A stretch of 64,000 nucleotides of DNA, taken from assembly GCA_947497945.1 (NCBI GenBank), contig CANMIP010000022.1, positions 1 to 64,000 of the forward strand, read 5' to 3'. This stretch comes from an uncultured Tropicimonas sp. (GTDB lineage: Bacteria > Pseudomonadota > Alphaproteobacteria > Rhodobacterales > Rhodobacteraceae). Each line of letters opens with the position of its first letter. The stretch's first letter is position 1. This document shows, piece by piece, positions 18,544 through 27,208 of this stretch. The notes under the pieces are model-generated. The model was not told the DNA's origin, searched no databases, and worked only from the letters and a program-made list of their open reading frames with translations. The position numbers and the translations under genes are program-made.

Positions 18544-18569
18544 GCCCGGGCTTTTCTGACAGCCCGGGC
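18544..18569 (+). terminator. Hairpin after the FKBP gene
   Basis: Identical self-complementary 8-mers GCCCGGGC at 18544-18551 and 18562-18569 flank a 10-base spacer that begins TTTT. They can pair to form a stem 12 bases after the FKBP stop. This is a probable terminator or attenuator before xthA. Confidence 0.5.
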
Positions 18570-18607
18570 ACCCCCGCCCGGAACGCCCCGACGAAACGGA
18601 ACACGCC

Positions 18608-19390
18608 ATGAAGATCGCTTCTTTCAACATCAACGGCATCAAGGCCCGCCACCCGGCGCTCTGCGACTGGCTGGACGAGGCGCAGCCCGACGTGGCCCTG
18701 CTGCAGGAGATCAAGTCGGTCGATGAGAATTTCCCGCGCGAGCTTTTCGAGGAGCGTGGCTACAATGTCGAAACCCATGGCCAGAAGGGGTTCAACGGCG
18801 TTGCGATCCTGTCGAAACTGTCGCTGGAGGACGTTACGCGCGGCCTGCCCGGCGACGAGACCGACGAGCAGGCTCGCTGGATCGAGGCAACGGTTGTCGG
18901 TGACAAGGCGGCGATCCGTCTCTGCGGGCTCTACCTGCCCAATGGCAATCCCTGCCCGGGCCCGAAATACGACTACAAGCAGGCCTGGATGGAGCGGCTG
19001 AAGGCGCGTGCCGAGCAGTTGATGGCGCAGGAGGAACCCGCGCTGATGGCGGGAGACTACAATATCATCCCGCTCGACGAGGATGCCGCCCGCCCGGAGG
19101 TCTGGCAGGAAGATGCGCTGGCCCGGCCCGAGAGCCGCCGCGCCTTTCGCGAGATCGTCAATCTCGGCTTCACGGAGGCGTTCCGCGCCCGCACACGTGG
19201 TGCCGGGCATTACACGTTCTGGGATTACCAGGCCGGCGCCTGGGACCGCAATGACGGCATCCGCATCGACCATTTCCTGCTGACCCCGCAAGCGGCCGAC
19301 CACCTTGTCGACTGCCGGGTCGACAAGGAGATCCGCAACCGGCCGAAACCGTCGGATCACGTGCCGATCTGGATCGAACTCGACATCTGA
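18608..19390 (+). CDS. xthA: Exodeoxyribonuclease III
   Basis: A 260-residue Exo III/AP endonuclease of the EEP fold. It cleaves at abasic sites and trims 3' blocked ends in base excision repair. Motifs are FNINGIKAR (metal site), LLQEIKS with the metal-binding Glu, GLYLPNGN, AGDYNI, FTFWDYQ-like (YTFWDYQAGAW), IRIDHFLL and SDHVPIW with the catalytic His. The length is normal. Confidence 0.97.
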   Translation: MKIASFNINGIKARHPALCDWLDEAQPDVALLQEIKSVDENFPRELFEERGYNVETHGQKGFNGVAILSKLSLEDVTRGLPGDETDEQARWIEATVVGDKAAIRLCGLYLPNGNPCPGPKYDYKQAWMERLKARAEQLMAQEEPALMAGDYNIIPLDEDAARPEVWQEDALARPESRRAFREIVNLGFTEAFRARTRGAGHYTFWDYQAGAWDRNDGIRIDHFLLTPQAADHLVDCRVDKEIRNRPKPSDHVPIWIELDI

Positions 19391-19836
19391 CATCGCTGAA
19401 GCAAGGGCGCTCGACGCCCCCGCCCCGCGCTCTCGGGAGGGCGCGGGGCCGCGCCCGTGACCACCACCGCTCGCCCGGACGCGATCTCCGGCGCAGGTGG
19501 AAACCGGCTCGCGAAGTTGTGACCTCGGGGCCGCCCCGACGCGGCCGCCGGGCCGGGATCGGTCCGGGCTGCGGCCTCGCCCGATCCGCGCAGATCACGC
19601 AGACCGGCGCTGCGGCGCTGTCACCGGCCTTGTTCGGCGCGCAGGGCCGGGTCTGGCGCGGGGAAACTGGCGGTCGGGCAAGCCTCGCGCAACGGCCCGC
19701 GCCGCATATCGCCGCCGCCGCGCGGCCCGATAGCGAGACCGGCACGCCGCACACAGCCGTTCTTCGCGCCCCCTCCGGCTTGACCCCACGGCGCGCGCGT
19801 GATGTTTGCACGCAAGACCACACGGGATGAAGATCA
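19391..19836. other. Intergenic region with two stem-loops
   Basis: A 446-base stretch after xthA. It holds a small hairpin (19405-19409 with 19415-19419) and a larger one with 9-bp arms (19422-19430 with 19441-19449, loop 10), which together may stop xthA transcription. No gene is recognisable in the rest. Confidence 0.45.
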
Positions 19837-20415
19837 TTGATACGCCGACTTTATGACTGGACGATTTCTCTTGCCGCAGGGAAATACGCCCTCTGGGCTC
19901 TCGCCGCGGTCGCATTCATCGAGAGCTCCTTCTTCCCCATCCCCCCGGATGTGCTGATGATCCCGATGATCCTGGCGACACCGCACCGCGCCTTCCTGAT
20001 TGCCGGCGTGGCGATGGTGGCCTCGGTGCTGGGCGGCATGCTCGGCTACGCCATCGGCATGTTCGCCTTCGAGCAGATCGGACAACCGATCCTCGAGAGC
20101 CTCGGCAAGGCGGACAGCATGGAGGAGTTCAACCAGCGCTTTAACGATTTCGGCTTCTGGGCCGTGCTCGTCGCCGGGCTGACCCCTTTCCCCTACAAGG
20201 TCATCACCATCATGTCGGGCTGGACCGGCCTGCCCTTCTGGACCTTCATGATAACTTCCGTCATCGCGCGCGGCGGCCGTTTCTTCCTCGTCGCGACGCT
20301 GCTGTGGAAATATGGCGAGCCGATCCGCTACTTCATCGAGAAACGCCTCGGCACCCTGACGATCATCTTCTGCGTGCTGCTCTTCGGCAGCTTCTACCTG
20401 GTGAAATACCTATGA
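19837..20415 (+). CDS. YqaA/DedA-like (SNARE-associated/VTT) membrane protein
   Basis: A 192-residue inner-membrane protein. It has FIESSFFPIPPDVLMIPM near residue 30, the DedA re-entrant hallmark, GYAIGMFAFEQIGQP near 70, and LTPFPYKVITIMSGW near 112 with an R-G-G-R motif (VIARGGRFFLV) typical of YqaA proteins. DedA proteins affect membrane energetics and lipid-carrier flipping; the specific role here is unknown. The only start that fits is TTG at 19837, because an in-frame stop lies at 19828. Its stop overlaps the dsbB start by ATGA, implying co-translation. Confidence 0.88.
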   Translation: MIRRLYDWTISLAAGKYALWALAAVAFIESSFFPIPPDVLMIPMILATPHRAFLIAGVAMVASVLGGMLGYAIGMFAFEQIGQPILESLGKADSMEEFNQRFNDFGFWAVLVAGLTPFPYKVITIMSGWTGLPFWTFMITSVIARGGRFFLVATLLWKYGEPIRYFIEKRLGTLTIIFCVLLFGSFYLVKYL

Positions 20416-20885
20416 GCCGCATATTCCTGATCCGACTGGCCATGGCCGCCTCCGCGCTGGCGCTGGCCGGCGCATTTATCGGGCAGTTCGTGTTCGGCAT
20501 CGAACCCTGCCACCTCTGCATCCTGCAGCGTTACCCGCATGCGGCGCTGGTCGCGCTCGGCCCGCTCGCGATGCTGTTCGCGGGGCGCTTCCTTCCGGCG
20601 CTCGGCGCGCTGATCGCCTTCGGCGCCATGCTCCTGGCGGTGTATCACAGCGGTGTGGAGCGCAAGCTCTGGGCTGGCCCGTCCGACTGTACCGGCGGCG
20701 CGGACAACCTGTCGGGACTGTCGGGCGCCGACCTGCTCAGCACCGATTTCGGCACCGGGATTGTCATGTGCGACGAGATCTCCTTCACCTTCCTGGGGCT
20801 GAGCTTCGCCAATATGAACGTGCTGCTCTGCGGCGGGCTGGTCCTGATCTGGGCGATGGCGGCCCGGACCGACAGCCGCTCCTGA
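20412..20885 (+). CDS. dsbB: Disulfide bond formation protein B
   Basis: A 157-residue membrane protein that reoxidises DsbA and passes electrons to quinone. It has four hydrophobic segments, a first periplasmic pair Cys33-x2-Cys36 (EPCHLCILQRYPH, including the family Arg) and a second pair Cys93 and Cys120. The ATG overlaps the stop of the YqaA-like gene, and an open extension upstream lies inside that gene. Confidence 0.93.
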   Translation: MSRIFLIRLAMAASALALAGAFIGQFVFGIEPCHLCILQRYPHAALVALGPLAMLFAGRFLPALGALIAFGAMLLAVYHSGVERKLWAGPSDCTGGADNLSGLSGADLLSTDFGTGIVMCDEISFTFLGLSFANMNVLLCGGLVLIWAMAARTDSRS

Positions 20886-20896
20886 CGCACGGCATG

Positions 20897-20924
20897 CCCG
20901 ATCCGGGAACACACGGACCGGGCC
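20897..20924. terminator. Hairpin between convergent dsbB and the transglycosylase gene
   Basis: Arms 20897-20906 and 20915-20924 pair over 10 bp with one mismatch, around an 8-base loop, in the 87-base gap between the two stops. There is no clear T tract. Confidence 0.45.
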
Positions 20925-20972
20925 AGCTCGCAGCGGGAAGCCTGGGATACCCGCGGTCAGACGCCGGGCAGG

Positions 20973-21578
20973 CTAGCTGCCCCAGATCTGCTTGACGTAA
21001 TTCTTGGTCTCGCGATACGGCGGCACCCCGCCATATTTCTCGACCGCACCGGGGCCGGCATTATAGGCGGCCAGCGCAAGGCGCCAGTTGCCGAATTTCT
21101 CGTACATCTGCTTGAGATAGCGCGCCCCGCCATCGAGATTCTGGCTCGGCACATTCGGGTCCACCCCGAGCGTTGCCGCCGTGGCGGGCATGAGCTGCGC
21201 CAGCCCGATCGCCCCCTTGTGCGACTTCGCCTTGACCTTCCAGTTGCTCTCCTGCTGCACCAGCCGCAGGAAGAGATCCTCCGGAACGCCATGCCGCCGG
21301 GCGGCATCTTTGGCGACCCTCAGGTAGGGCCCCTTGTAGCGCCCGCCATAGGAGGGAACCGCGGAGGCGGCAACGGCGGCCTTGGCCGAGGGCGGCTGGA
21401 GCCGCGCGGAATTGGAGTATTGCTTGGAGGCCCGCTGGTCGAGAAGCCTGGTCTGCGAGGCGAAGAGCTTCGTGCGTGCCTTGGAGGACACCGAGGTCTC
21501 GGCCCAACCGGCGCTCGAAGCGGCAACGCTCACTGCCAGAATGGCGGCAACCAGCCTTGTCCCGTCGAGCCCGCACAT
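20973..21578 (-). CDS. Lytic murein transglycosylase (SLT domain)
   Basis: A 201-residue secreted enzyme that cleaves peptidoglycan to 1,6-anhydro products. The signal peptide is residues 1-26 (ending GWA). A linker follows, then the SLT domain from about residue 88 with catalytic Glu in QQESNWKVKAKSHKGAIGLA, AQLMP, and AAYNAGPGAV with VPPYRET. It is a short, single-domain member. Its divergent neighbour is ssb. Confidence 0.93.
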   Translation of the reverse strand: MCGLDGTRLVAAILAVSVAASSAGWAETSVSSKARTKLFASQTRLLDQRASKQYSNSARLQPPSAKAAVAASAVPSYGGRYKGPYLRVAKDAARRHGVPEDLFLRLVQQESNWKVKAKSHKGAIGLAQLMPATAATLGVDPNVPSQNLDGGARYLKQMYEKFGNWRLALAAYNAGPGAVEKYGGVPPYRETKNYVKQIWGS

Positions 21579-21759
21579 AAAATCGCCCCAGCACCGTTTC
21601 TCGTTGACGCGCAGTATAGGCAGAATCGTCCGTTAGGCCAGCATTGAGCGCGCCCCCAAGGGAAATAGGCGGTTTTTCCCCGCCGCCAGCTGGTGTAGCG
21701 TCTGGCTCCAACCGGAATCGGCGCCACAACAGGGCGCCCGTGAGAACAAGGAGAGCCGC

Positions 21760-22284
21760 ATGGCGGGATCGGTGAACAAGGTGATCCTGGTGGGCAATCT
21801 GGGCCGAGACCCCGAAGTGCGCACCTTCCAGAATGGAGGCAAGGTCTGCAACCTGCGGATCGCCACCTCCGAGAACTGGAAGGACCGCAACACCGGCGAG
21901 CGCCGGGAGAAGACGGAGTGGCACTCGGTTGCCATCTTCTCCGAGCCGCTTGCCCGCATTGCCGAGCAATATCTGCGCAAGGGCTCCAAGGTCTATATCG
22001 AAGGCCAGCTCGAGACCCGCAAATGGCAGGACCAGTCCGGCCAGGATCGCTATTCGACCGAGGTCGTGCTGCGCCCCTACAAGGGCGAGCTGACCCTGCT
22101 CGACAGCCGCGGTGGCGGCGAAGGCGGCGGCTATGGCGGTGGCCAGGGTGGCGGCGGCGGGTATGACGACCGCGGCGGCTATGGCGGTGGCGGTGCCGGG
22201 CAGTCGGGCGGCAGCTTCGGTGGCGGGCAAGGCGCCCCCTCCGGCGGCGGCGGTGGCGATATCGACGACGAGATCCCGTTCTGA
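21760..22284 (+). CDS. ssb: Single-stranded DNA-binding protein
   Basis: A 174-residue SSB. The OB fold covers residues 1-110 ([45 protein letters not shown]). A Gly-rich flexible linker with several GGYGGG-like repeats follows, and the tail ends DDEIPF, the conserved acidic tip that docks replication and repair proteins. AGGAGA lies upstream of the ATG. A terminator follows. Confidence 0.98.
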   Translation: MAGSVNKVILVGNLGRDPEVRTFQNGGKVCNLRIATSENWKDRNTGERREKTEWHSVAIFSEPLARIAEQYLRKGSKVYIEGQLETRKWQDQSGQDRYSTEVVLRPYKGELTLLDSRGGGEGGGYGGGQGGGGGYDDRGGYGGGGAGQSGGSFGGGQGAPSGGGGGDIDDEIPF

Positions 22285-22321
22285 TCCGCCGGCGCGGCGT
22301 ATCGGACGACAAGGACAGGAT

Positions 22322-22347
22322 GCCCGGCCGTTTCGCCGGGCTTCTTT
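22322..22347 (+). terminator. Rho-independent terminator of ssb
   Basis: A GC-rich 7-bp stem (22322-22328 with 22335-22341), loop CGTTTC, is followed at once by TTCTTT. It lies 38 bases after the ssb stop. Confidence 0.8.
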
Positions 22348-22400
22348 CCCTCCGGCTCCCGGAGGGCATGGCACATGCTTGACCTGACAGACGGATAGAG

Positions 22401-24734
22401 ATGACCCCAGAGATTTCCGCCCGCATCAACCGTACCATCGCCACCGAGATCGGGGCACGCCCCGAACAGGTCACCGCCGCGGTCGGCCTGCTTGGTGAAG
22501 GGGCGACCGTTCCCTTCATCGCGCGCTACCGGAAGGAAGTGACGGGCGGGCTGGACGACACCCAACTGCGTGATCTCTCGGAGCGGCTCTCCTATCTCAC
22601 CGAGATGGAAGGGCGGCGGAAGACCATCCTCGACACGATCCGCGAACAGGGCAAGCTCACCGACGATCTGGAGGGCAGGATCGTCAAGGCGGATACGAAA
22701 TCTACCCTCGAAGACCTCTACCTCCCCTACAAGCCCAAGCGGCGCACCCGCGCCATGATCGCCCGCGAGCGCGGTTTGGACGGGCTGGTCGATGCGATCC
22801 GGGCGGACCGCACCGCACAGCCCGAGACACTGGCGGAGGGCTATCTCGGCGAGGAGGTCCCCGACACCAAGACCGCGCTGAACGGCGCGCGCGACATTGT
22901 CGTCGAGGAGCTGGCCGAGAATGCCGACCTGCTTGGCCGGTTGCGCGGCTTCCTGCAGGAGCGCGCCTATCTCACCTCGCGCGTCAACGAGGGCGAGGAG
23001 GCCAAGGGCGCCAAGTTCTCCGACTATTTCGACCATCGCGAACTTTGGGCCGATGTGCCGAGCCACCGGGCTTTGGCGATGCTGCGCGGCTCCAACGAGG
23101 GCATCCTGCGGCTGGAAATCGGACCGGACCCGGAGACGGATTTGCCGAAGGTCGAGGCGATGGTCTGTGCTGCGCTGGAAACCCGGAGCGAGGGCGCCGG
23201 CGATATCTGGCTGCGCAAAACGGCCGGCTGGGCCTGGCGGACGAAGCTCTCGCTGAGCCTGCTGCTGGACCTGATGAGCGAGATGCGCAGCCGGGCACAG
23301 GACGAGGCCATCCGCGTTTTCGCGCGCAATCTCAAGGACCTGCTGCTCGCAGCTCCGGCCGGCCCACGGGCCACGCTCGGGCTTGATCCGGGCATCCGGA
23401 CCGGCGTGAAGGTGGCCGTGGTCGATGCGACCGGCAAGGTGCTGGACACGGAGACGATCTATCCGTTCCAGCCGAAGAACGACCTGCGCGGATCGCAGGC
23501 GACGCTGGCGCGCCTGATCCGGGCGCATGGGGTCGACCTGATCGCCATCGGCAACGGCACGGCGAGCCGCGAGACCGAACGGATGGTGGCCGAGCTTCTG
23601 GGCAACCTGCCGGCGCCGAAGCCGACTAAGGTCGTGGTCTCGGAGGCCGGTGCCTCGGTCTATTCCGCGTCCGAGCTGGCCGCGAAGGAGTTTCCGGGGC
23701 TGGACGTGTCCCTGCGCGGTGCGGTCTCCATCGCCCGGCGCCTGCAGGACCCACTGGCCGAGCTGGTGAAAATCGAACCCAAGGCGATCGGCGTCGGGCA
23801 ATACCAGCATGATGTCGACCAGTTCCGGCTGGCCCGCGCGCTGGACGGCGTGGTCGAGGACGCGGTGAACGCGGTCGGGGTCGATCTCAACATGGCCTCG
23901 GCGCCGCTGCTGGCGCGGGTCTCCGGCCTCGGGCCGGTTCTGGCGGAGAACATCGTCGCGCATCGCGACGCGAATGGCGCCTTTGCCTCCCGCAAGGCGC
24001 TGCTGAAAGTGGCCCGGCTCGGGCCGCGCGCCTTCGAGCAATGCGCGGGTTTCCTGCGCATCCGCGATGGCAAGGAGCCGCTGGACGCTTCCTCGGTGCA
24101 CCCGGAAGCCTATGATGTTGCACGTAATATCGTCGCCGCCTGCGGGCGGGACCTGCGCGCGGTGATGGGCGACGAGGCGCGGCTGAAATCGCTGCGGGCG
24201 GAGGATTTTGTGACCGGCGATTTCGGCCTGCCGACGGTGCGCGACATCCTCGCGGAACTGGCCAAGCCCGGCCGCGATCCGCGCCCGGAGTTCAAGACAG
24301 CGAGCTTTGCCGACGGGGTCGAGGCGATCACCGATCTCAAGCCCGGCATGTCGCTGGAAGGCACGGTGACCAATGTCGCCGCCTTTGGTGCCTTCGTCGA
24401 TATCGGTGTGCATCAGGACGGGCTGGTCCATGTCTCGCAGCTCGCGGATCGTTTCGTGAAAGACCCGCATGAGGTGGTCAAGGCCGGCGACGTGGTCCGG
24501 GTCCGGGTGATGGAGGTCGATGTGCCGCGCAAGCGGATCGGGCTGTCGATGCGCAAGGATGCCAAACCCGGCACCACACGCGCCCCGGACCGGGCACAGC
24601 CGGGCACGCCACCACGCGGCAAGGGTCCGGGCGGCAAAGGGCCGGGCGGTCCCAAGGGCAAACCCGCCCAAAATCAGGGCGGCGGTGACGGCGCGCTCGG
24701 GGCGGCCTTGCGGGACGCGATGCGGCGGAAATAA
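22401..24734 (+). CDS. tex: Tex family RNA-binding transcription accessory protein
   Basis: A 777-residue Tex protein, a nucleic-acid-binding factor related to eukaryotic Spt6. In order: an N-terminal helical domain with [10 protein letters not shown] and [16 protein letters not shown], a YqgF-like RNase H fold ([28 protein letters not shown]), helix-hairpin-helix repeats ([18 protein letters not shown]), and a C-terminal S1 domain ([27 protein letters not shown]). The tail is a Gly/Lys/Pro-rich low-complexity stretch. Full length for the family. It stands alone downstream of ssb. Confidence 0.96.
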   Translation: MTPEISARINRTIATEIGARPEQVTAAVGLLGEGATVPFIARYRKEVTGGLDDTQLRDLSERLSYLTEMEGRRKTILDTIREQGKLTDDLEGRIVKADTKSTLEDLYLPYKPKRRTRAMIARERGLDGLVDAIRADRTAQPETLAEGYLGEEVPDTKTALNGARDIVVEELAENADLLGRLRGFLQERAYLTSRVNEGEEAKGAKFSDYFDHRELWADVPSHRALAMLRGSNEGILRLEIGPDPETDLPKVEAMVCAALETRSEGAGDIWLRKTAGWAWRTKLSLSLLLDLMSEMRSRAQDEAIRVFARNLKDLLLAAPAGPRATLGLDPGIRTGVKVAVVDATGKVLDTETIYPFQPKNDLRGSQATLARLIRAHGVDLIAIGNGTASRETERMVAELLGNLPAPKPTKVVVSEAGASVYSASELAAKEFPGLDVSLRGAVSIARRLQDPLAELVKIEPKAIGVGQYQHDVDQFRLARALDGVVEDAVNAVGVDLNMASAPLLARVSGLGPVLAENIVAHRDANGAFASRKALLKVARLGPRAFEQCAGFLRIRDGKEPLDASSVHPEAYDVARNIVAACGRDLRAVMGDEARLKSLRAEDFVTGDFGLPTVRDILAELAKPGRDPRPEFKTASFADGVEAITDLKPGMSLEGTVTNVAAFGAFVDIGVHQDGLVHVSQLADRFVKDPHEVVKAGDVVRVRVMEVDVPRKRIGLSMRKDAKPGTTRAPDRAQPGTPPRGKGPGGKGPGGPKGKPAQNQGGGDGALGAALRDAMRRK

Positions 24735-25098
24735 ACCCGCCGCCCGGCCCCGCTGACCTGCCCACAGGTGCCGGCCCTGTTCGGGCAATGCCGCTTGTCC
24801 GGAACAAACCGGACGCCCGCGCCGGCTCCGGATCGGGCTCGGGCACGCCCTCGGGCCATGCCGCGCAGCGCCACTGCAGACACTTCATGCCCCGCAAACA
24901 CGCCCTGTTTTCAAGGAACAGGGCAGCTTGGCTCCCCTGCCCCGAATCCCGTTTTCCCGGCGCCTCCCGGCCTCCGGACATGTTGTAAGAATTTGCTCTT
25001 TTCATTCCCGGAAATTGATATATCAAAACGGGCAAATCGGCATGTCACCAGTCCCGGACCTGCAAGTTGCGGCCGGACAGCGTGCCAGGGGAGACGTC
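24735..25098. other. Intergenic region before the GntR regulator
   Basis: A 364-base gap. It has a hairpin (24902-24909 with 24917-24924) that may end tex transcription, and a notably AT-rich segment at 24985-25030 that contains a palindromic operator candidate, listed separately. No gene is seen. Confidence 0.5.
25015..25026. promoter_or_regulatory. Perfect palindrome TTGATATATCAA, probable GntR operator
   Basis: The 12-bp sequence TTGATATATCAA reads the same on both strands and lies 73 bases before the GntR start in an AT-rich island. FadR/GntR-type regulators bind short palindromes of the TTGNNNNNCAA kind, so this is a good candidate autoregulatory site. Assignment is by shape and position only. 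Confidence 0.55.
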
Positions 25099-25866
25099 AT
25101 GCGGGCGCAATCCGATCACATTCCACGGGATCATTCCGAGTCCGGATCGGTGACAACCCTTCTGTCCGGAACCCACCTAAACCCATCAAAAAATATCACT
25201 TTTCAGATCTTCGACATCTTGCGGGAGCGCATCGTCTCTGTCCGGCTGCGTCCGGGGCAGCGGCTCTCCGAGAAGGAAATCGCGGCCGCCCTGACGGCCA
25301 GCAAGACCCCGGTGCGCGAAGCCCTGATCCGACTCGACGAGATTGGGCTTGTAAAAATTGTTCCGCAAAGCGGCACTTATGTGACGAAGATCTCGATCAA
25401 CCGCTACCGGACCGCCTGCTATATCCGGCTGCAACTCGAGATCGGGGCGGTTCGCGACGCAGCCTCCAGCGCGCCGCAGCCGCCCGGGCTTTCCGAGCTG
25501 GATAGCATCCTGGCAAGACAGACCGATGCGCTCGCATCCGAGGATTACGACGGCTTCTTCGCCCTCGACGAGGCCTTCCATCGCCAGCTCTTCGTGATGG
25601 CGGGCTATGTCGACGCCTGGACGACGGCGCGGCGCAGCCAGTTCGACGTGAACAGGGCCCGGCACATCCGGCGGATCAACCGGATCCTGCGCGTGCCGAC
25701 CGTGCTGGAAGAACACCGGGCCATCGCCGAGGCGATCCGCGCACGCGACCCGGAAAGCGCCGAAGCCGCGCTGCGGTCCCATATCGGCGATCTCGATCAC
25801 CAGATCAGCCTGCTGGTCCGGGACGAGCGCATGCATGGCTTCATCGAAATGCCGGAGCCCGGTTGA
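25099..25866 (+). CDS. GntR family transcriptional regulator (FCD/FadR subfamily)
   Basis: A 255-residue regulator. The winged HTH is at about residues 33-100 (LRPGQRLSEKEIAAALTASK; TPVREALIRLDEIGLVKIVP). The FCD effector domain follows, with the metal-site pattern D...H (LDEAFHRQLF) and EEHRAIAEAIRARDPESAEA then RSHIGDL. FCD domains often bind sugar acids. The start at 25099 has GGGGAG 5 bases upstream; a longer open frame to 24928 runs through the operator and is unlikely. It is followed by the dehydrogenase and mannonate dehydratase genes it probably regulates. Confidence 0.92.
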   Translation: MRAQSDHIPRDHSESGSVTTLLSGTHLNPSKNITFQIFDILRERIVSVRLRPGQRLSEKEIAAALTASKTPVREALIRLDEIGLVKIVPQSGTYVTKISINRYRTACYIRLQLEIGAVRDAASSAPQPPGLSELDSILARQTDALASEDYDGFFALDEAFHRQLFVMAGYVDAWTTARRSQFDVNRARHIRRINRILRVPTVLEEHRAIAEAIRARDPESAEAALRSHIGDLDHQISLLVRDERMHGFIEMPEPG

Positions 25867-25944
25867 GGCCGGCTCCGCTCCCGCCCCCCCTGCCGGGGCC
25901 GGGACACCCCCACACTGAACCGCGAAGAACAAGGATACCACTGG

Positions 25945-27138
25945 ATGCCGACCACCCCCTCGCAAGATGCCACCCCCCTCCGAAGCGGCAGCAAGGGGGA
26001 GCGCGGGCTGACAGTCCTGATCGCGGGAACCGGCTTTGCCGGTGAAGGCCATGCCGACGCCTTCCGCGGCGCAGGCGTCGAAGTGGTCGGCATGGTCGGG
26101 CGCACGCCGCATGTCGTCGCCGAGGTGGCCGAACGGCTTTCCATCCCCTATTCCGGCACCGACTGGCAGGCGGCGCTGGAGACCTGCCGTCCCGATATCG
26201 TCTCCATCGCCACGCCGGGGGGCGCCCATTACCTGTCGATCCGCCAGGCGTTGGAAGCGGGCTGCCATATCTTTGTCGACAAGCCGATGACGGAGAGCGG
26301 CGAGACTGCGGTCGAGCTCTACGAGCTTGCGCAGGCGAAGGGTGTGAAAACGGCCTATGCCGCCAGCTTCCGCTACACGCCGAGCGTGCTGCACGCGAAA
26401 CAACTCGTCGCGACGGGCGCGATTGGCGAACCGACGGAGGTCGAATGCATCTCGCATTTCAACCTTGAGCGGAACATCCCCTTCGGCTGGTCGCATCGCA
26501 AGGAAGATGGCGGCGGGCGGCTGAACAACAACTTCACCCATACGCTCTCCATCGTCTCCTCGGTGATCGGCGACAGGCTGCTGTCAATCCTCGGCGAGGT
26601 GCGCGACGATCTTGGCCGCGCGCCGATTGTCGAGGGCGTGCATAACTTCATGACCCGGCGCAACTTCATCCCCGAGGATCTCGACGATCCGGCGCTGGAA
26701 TGGGGCGAGAGCAATGTCGAATGGTCCTACACGGTGATGGCGCAGGTCGGGAGCCCGCTGGCGGAGAAGCCGGTCTCGGTCCTGTTCAAGCATAGCGGGC
26801 TGGTGCCGCGTTTTAACGAGGACCATATCGTCTTCTACGGCACCAAGGGTGCGATCTATCTCAAGGGCCATTACGGCAGCGGCCAGCTCTATCTCTATGG
26901 CGAAAGCAAGGAATGGGACGCCCTGCCCGTGCCGGCAGAGATCGCGTCCACCATCCCCGATGTGGAGGGGGATACAGAGAAATGCTGGCACTATCTCGCC
27001 CGAGACTTTGTCAAGGATATCAAGGGAGAGGAAGTCGAAGCTTATCCGACCTTCCGGGAAGGCAGCCAGTATCAGCAGCTCATCGACCTGATCCGGACAA
27101 ACGGCAACTGGACGGATCTTGCCGGGCAGGCCCAGTGA
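25945..27138 (+). CDS. Gfo/Idh/MocA family NAD(P)-dependent oxidoreductase
   Basis: A 397-residue cytoplasmic dehydrogenase. The Rossmann motif is at about residues 24-40 (LIAGTGFAGEGHADAF). SIATPGGAHYLSIRQALEAG and FVDKPMTES replace the usual EKP motif with DKP, and a C-terminal alpha/beta domain follows. Members oxidise sugars, inositols or sugar acids. Between a GntR gene and D-mannonate dehydratase, it could act in hexuronate or aldonate catabolism, possibly in place of the usual fructuronate reductase; this is inference. A terminator hairpin separates it from manD. Confidence 0.9.
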   Translation: MPTTPSQDATPLRSGSKGERGLTVLIAGTGFAGEGHADAFRGAGVEVVGMVGRTPHVVAEVAERLSIPYSGTDWQAALETCRPDIVSIATPGGAHYLSIRQALEAGCHIFVDKPMTESGETAVELYELAQAKGVKTAYAASFRYTPSVLHAKQLVATGAIGEPTEVECISHFNLERNIPFGWSHRKEDGGGRLNNNFTHTLSIVSSVIGDRLLSILGEVRDDLGRAPIVEGVHNFMTRRNFIPEDLDDPALEWGESNVEWSYTVMAQVGSPLAEKPVSVLFKHSGLVPRFNEDHIVFYGTKGAIYLKGHYGSGQLYLYGESKEWDALPVPAEIASTIPDVEGDTEKCWHYLARDFVKDIKGEEVEAYPTFREGSQYQQLIDLIRTNGNWTDLAGQAQ

Positions 27139-27156
27139 CCCGATGCCGTGAGAGAC

Positions 27157-27183
27157 ACCGGCCGGCCCAGAACGGCCGGTTTT
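27157..27183 (+). terminator. Intra-cluster terminator/attenuator before manD
   Basis: An 8-bp stem (27157-27164 with 27173-27180) with an 8-base loop is followed by TTT. It lies 19 bases after the dehydrogenase stop and 25 bases before manD, so manD transcription is either attenuated or begins from a promoter overlapping this site. Confidence 0.7.
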
Positions 27184-27208
27184 CCCCTTCGAGACGGAGA
27201 TCCGCGCC

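Noticed and set aside
22090-22260. Gly-rich repeats in ssb considered as a DNA repeat element
   Set aside because: They encode the flexible SSB linker, in frame, and are normal for the family.
22179-24788. An 869-codon open frame antisense to tex
   Set aside because: Tex has all its domains on the plus strand; the antisense translation has no family resemblance.
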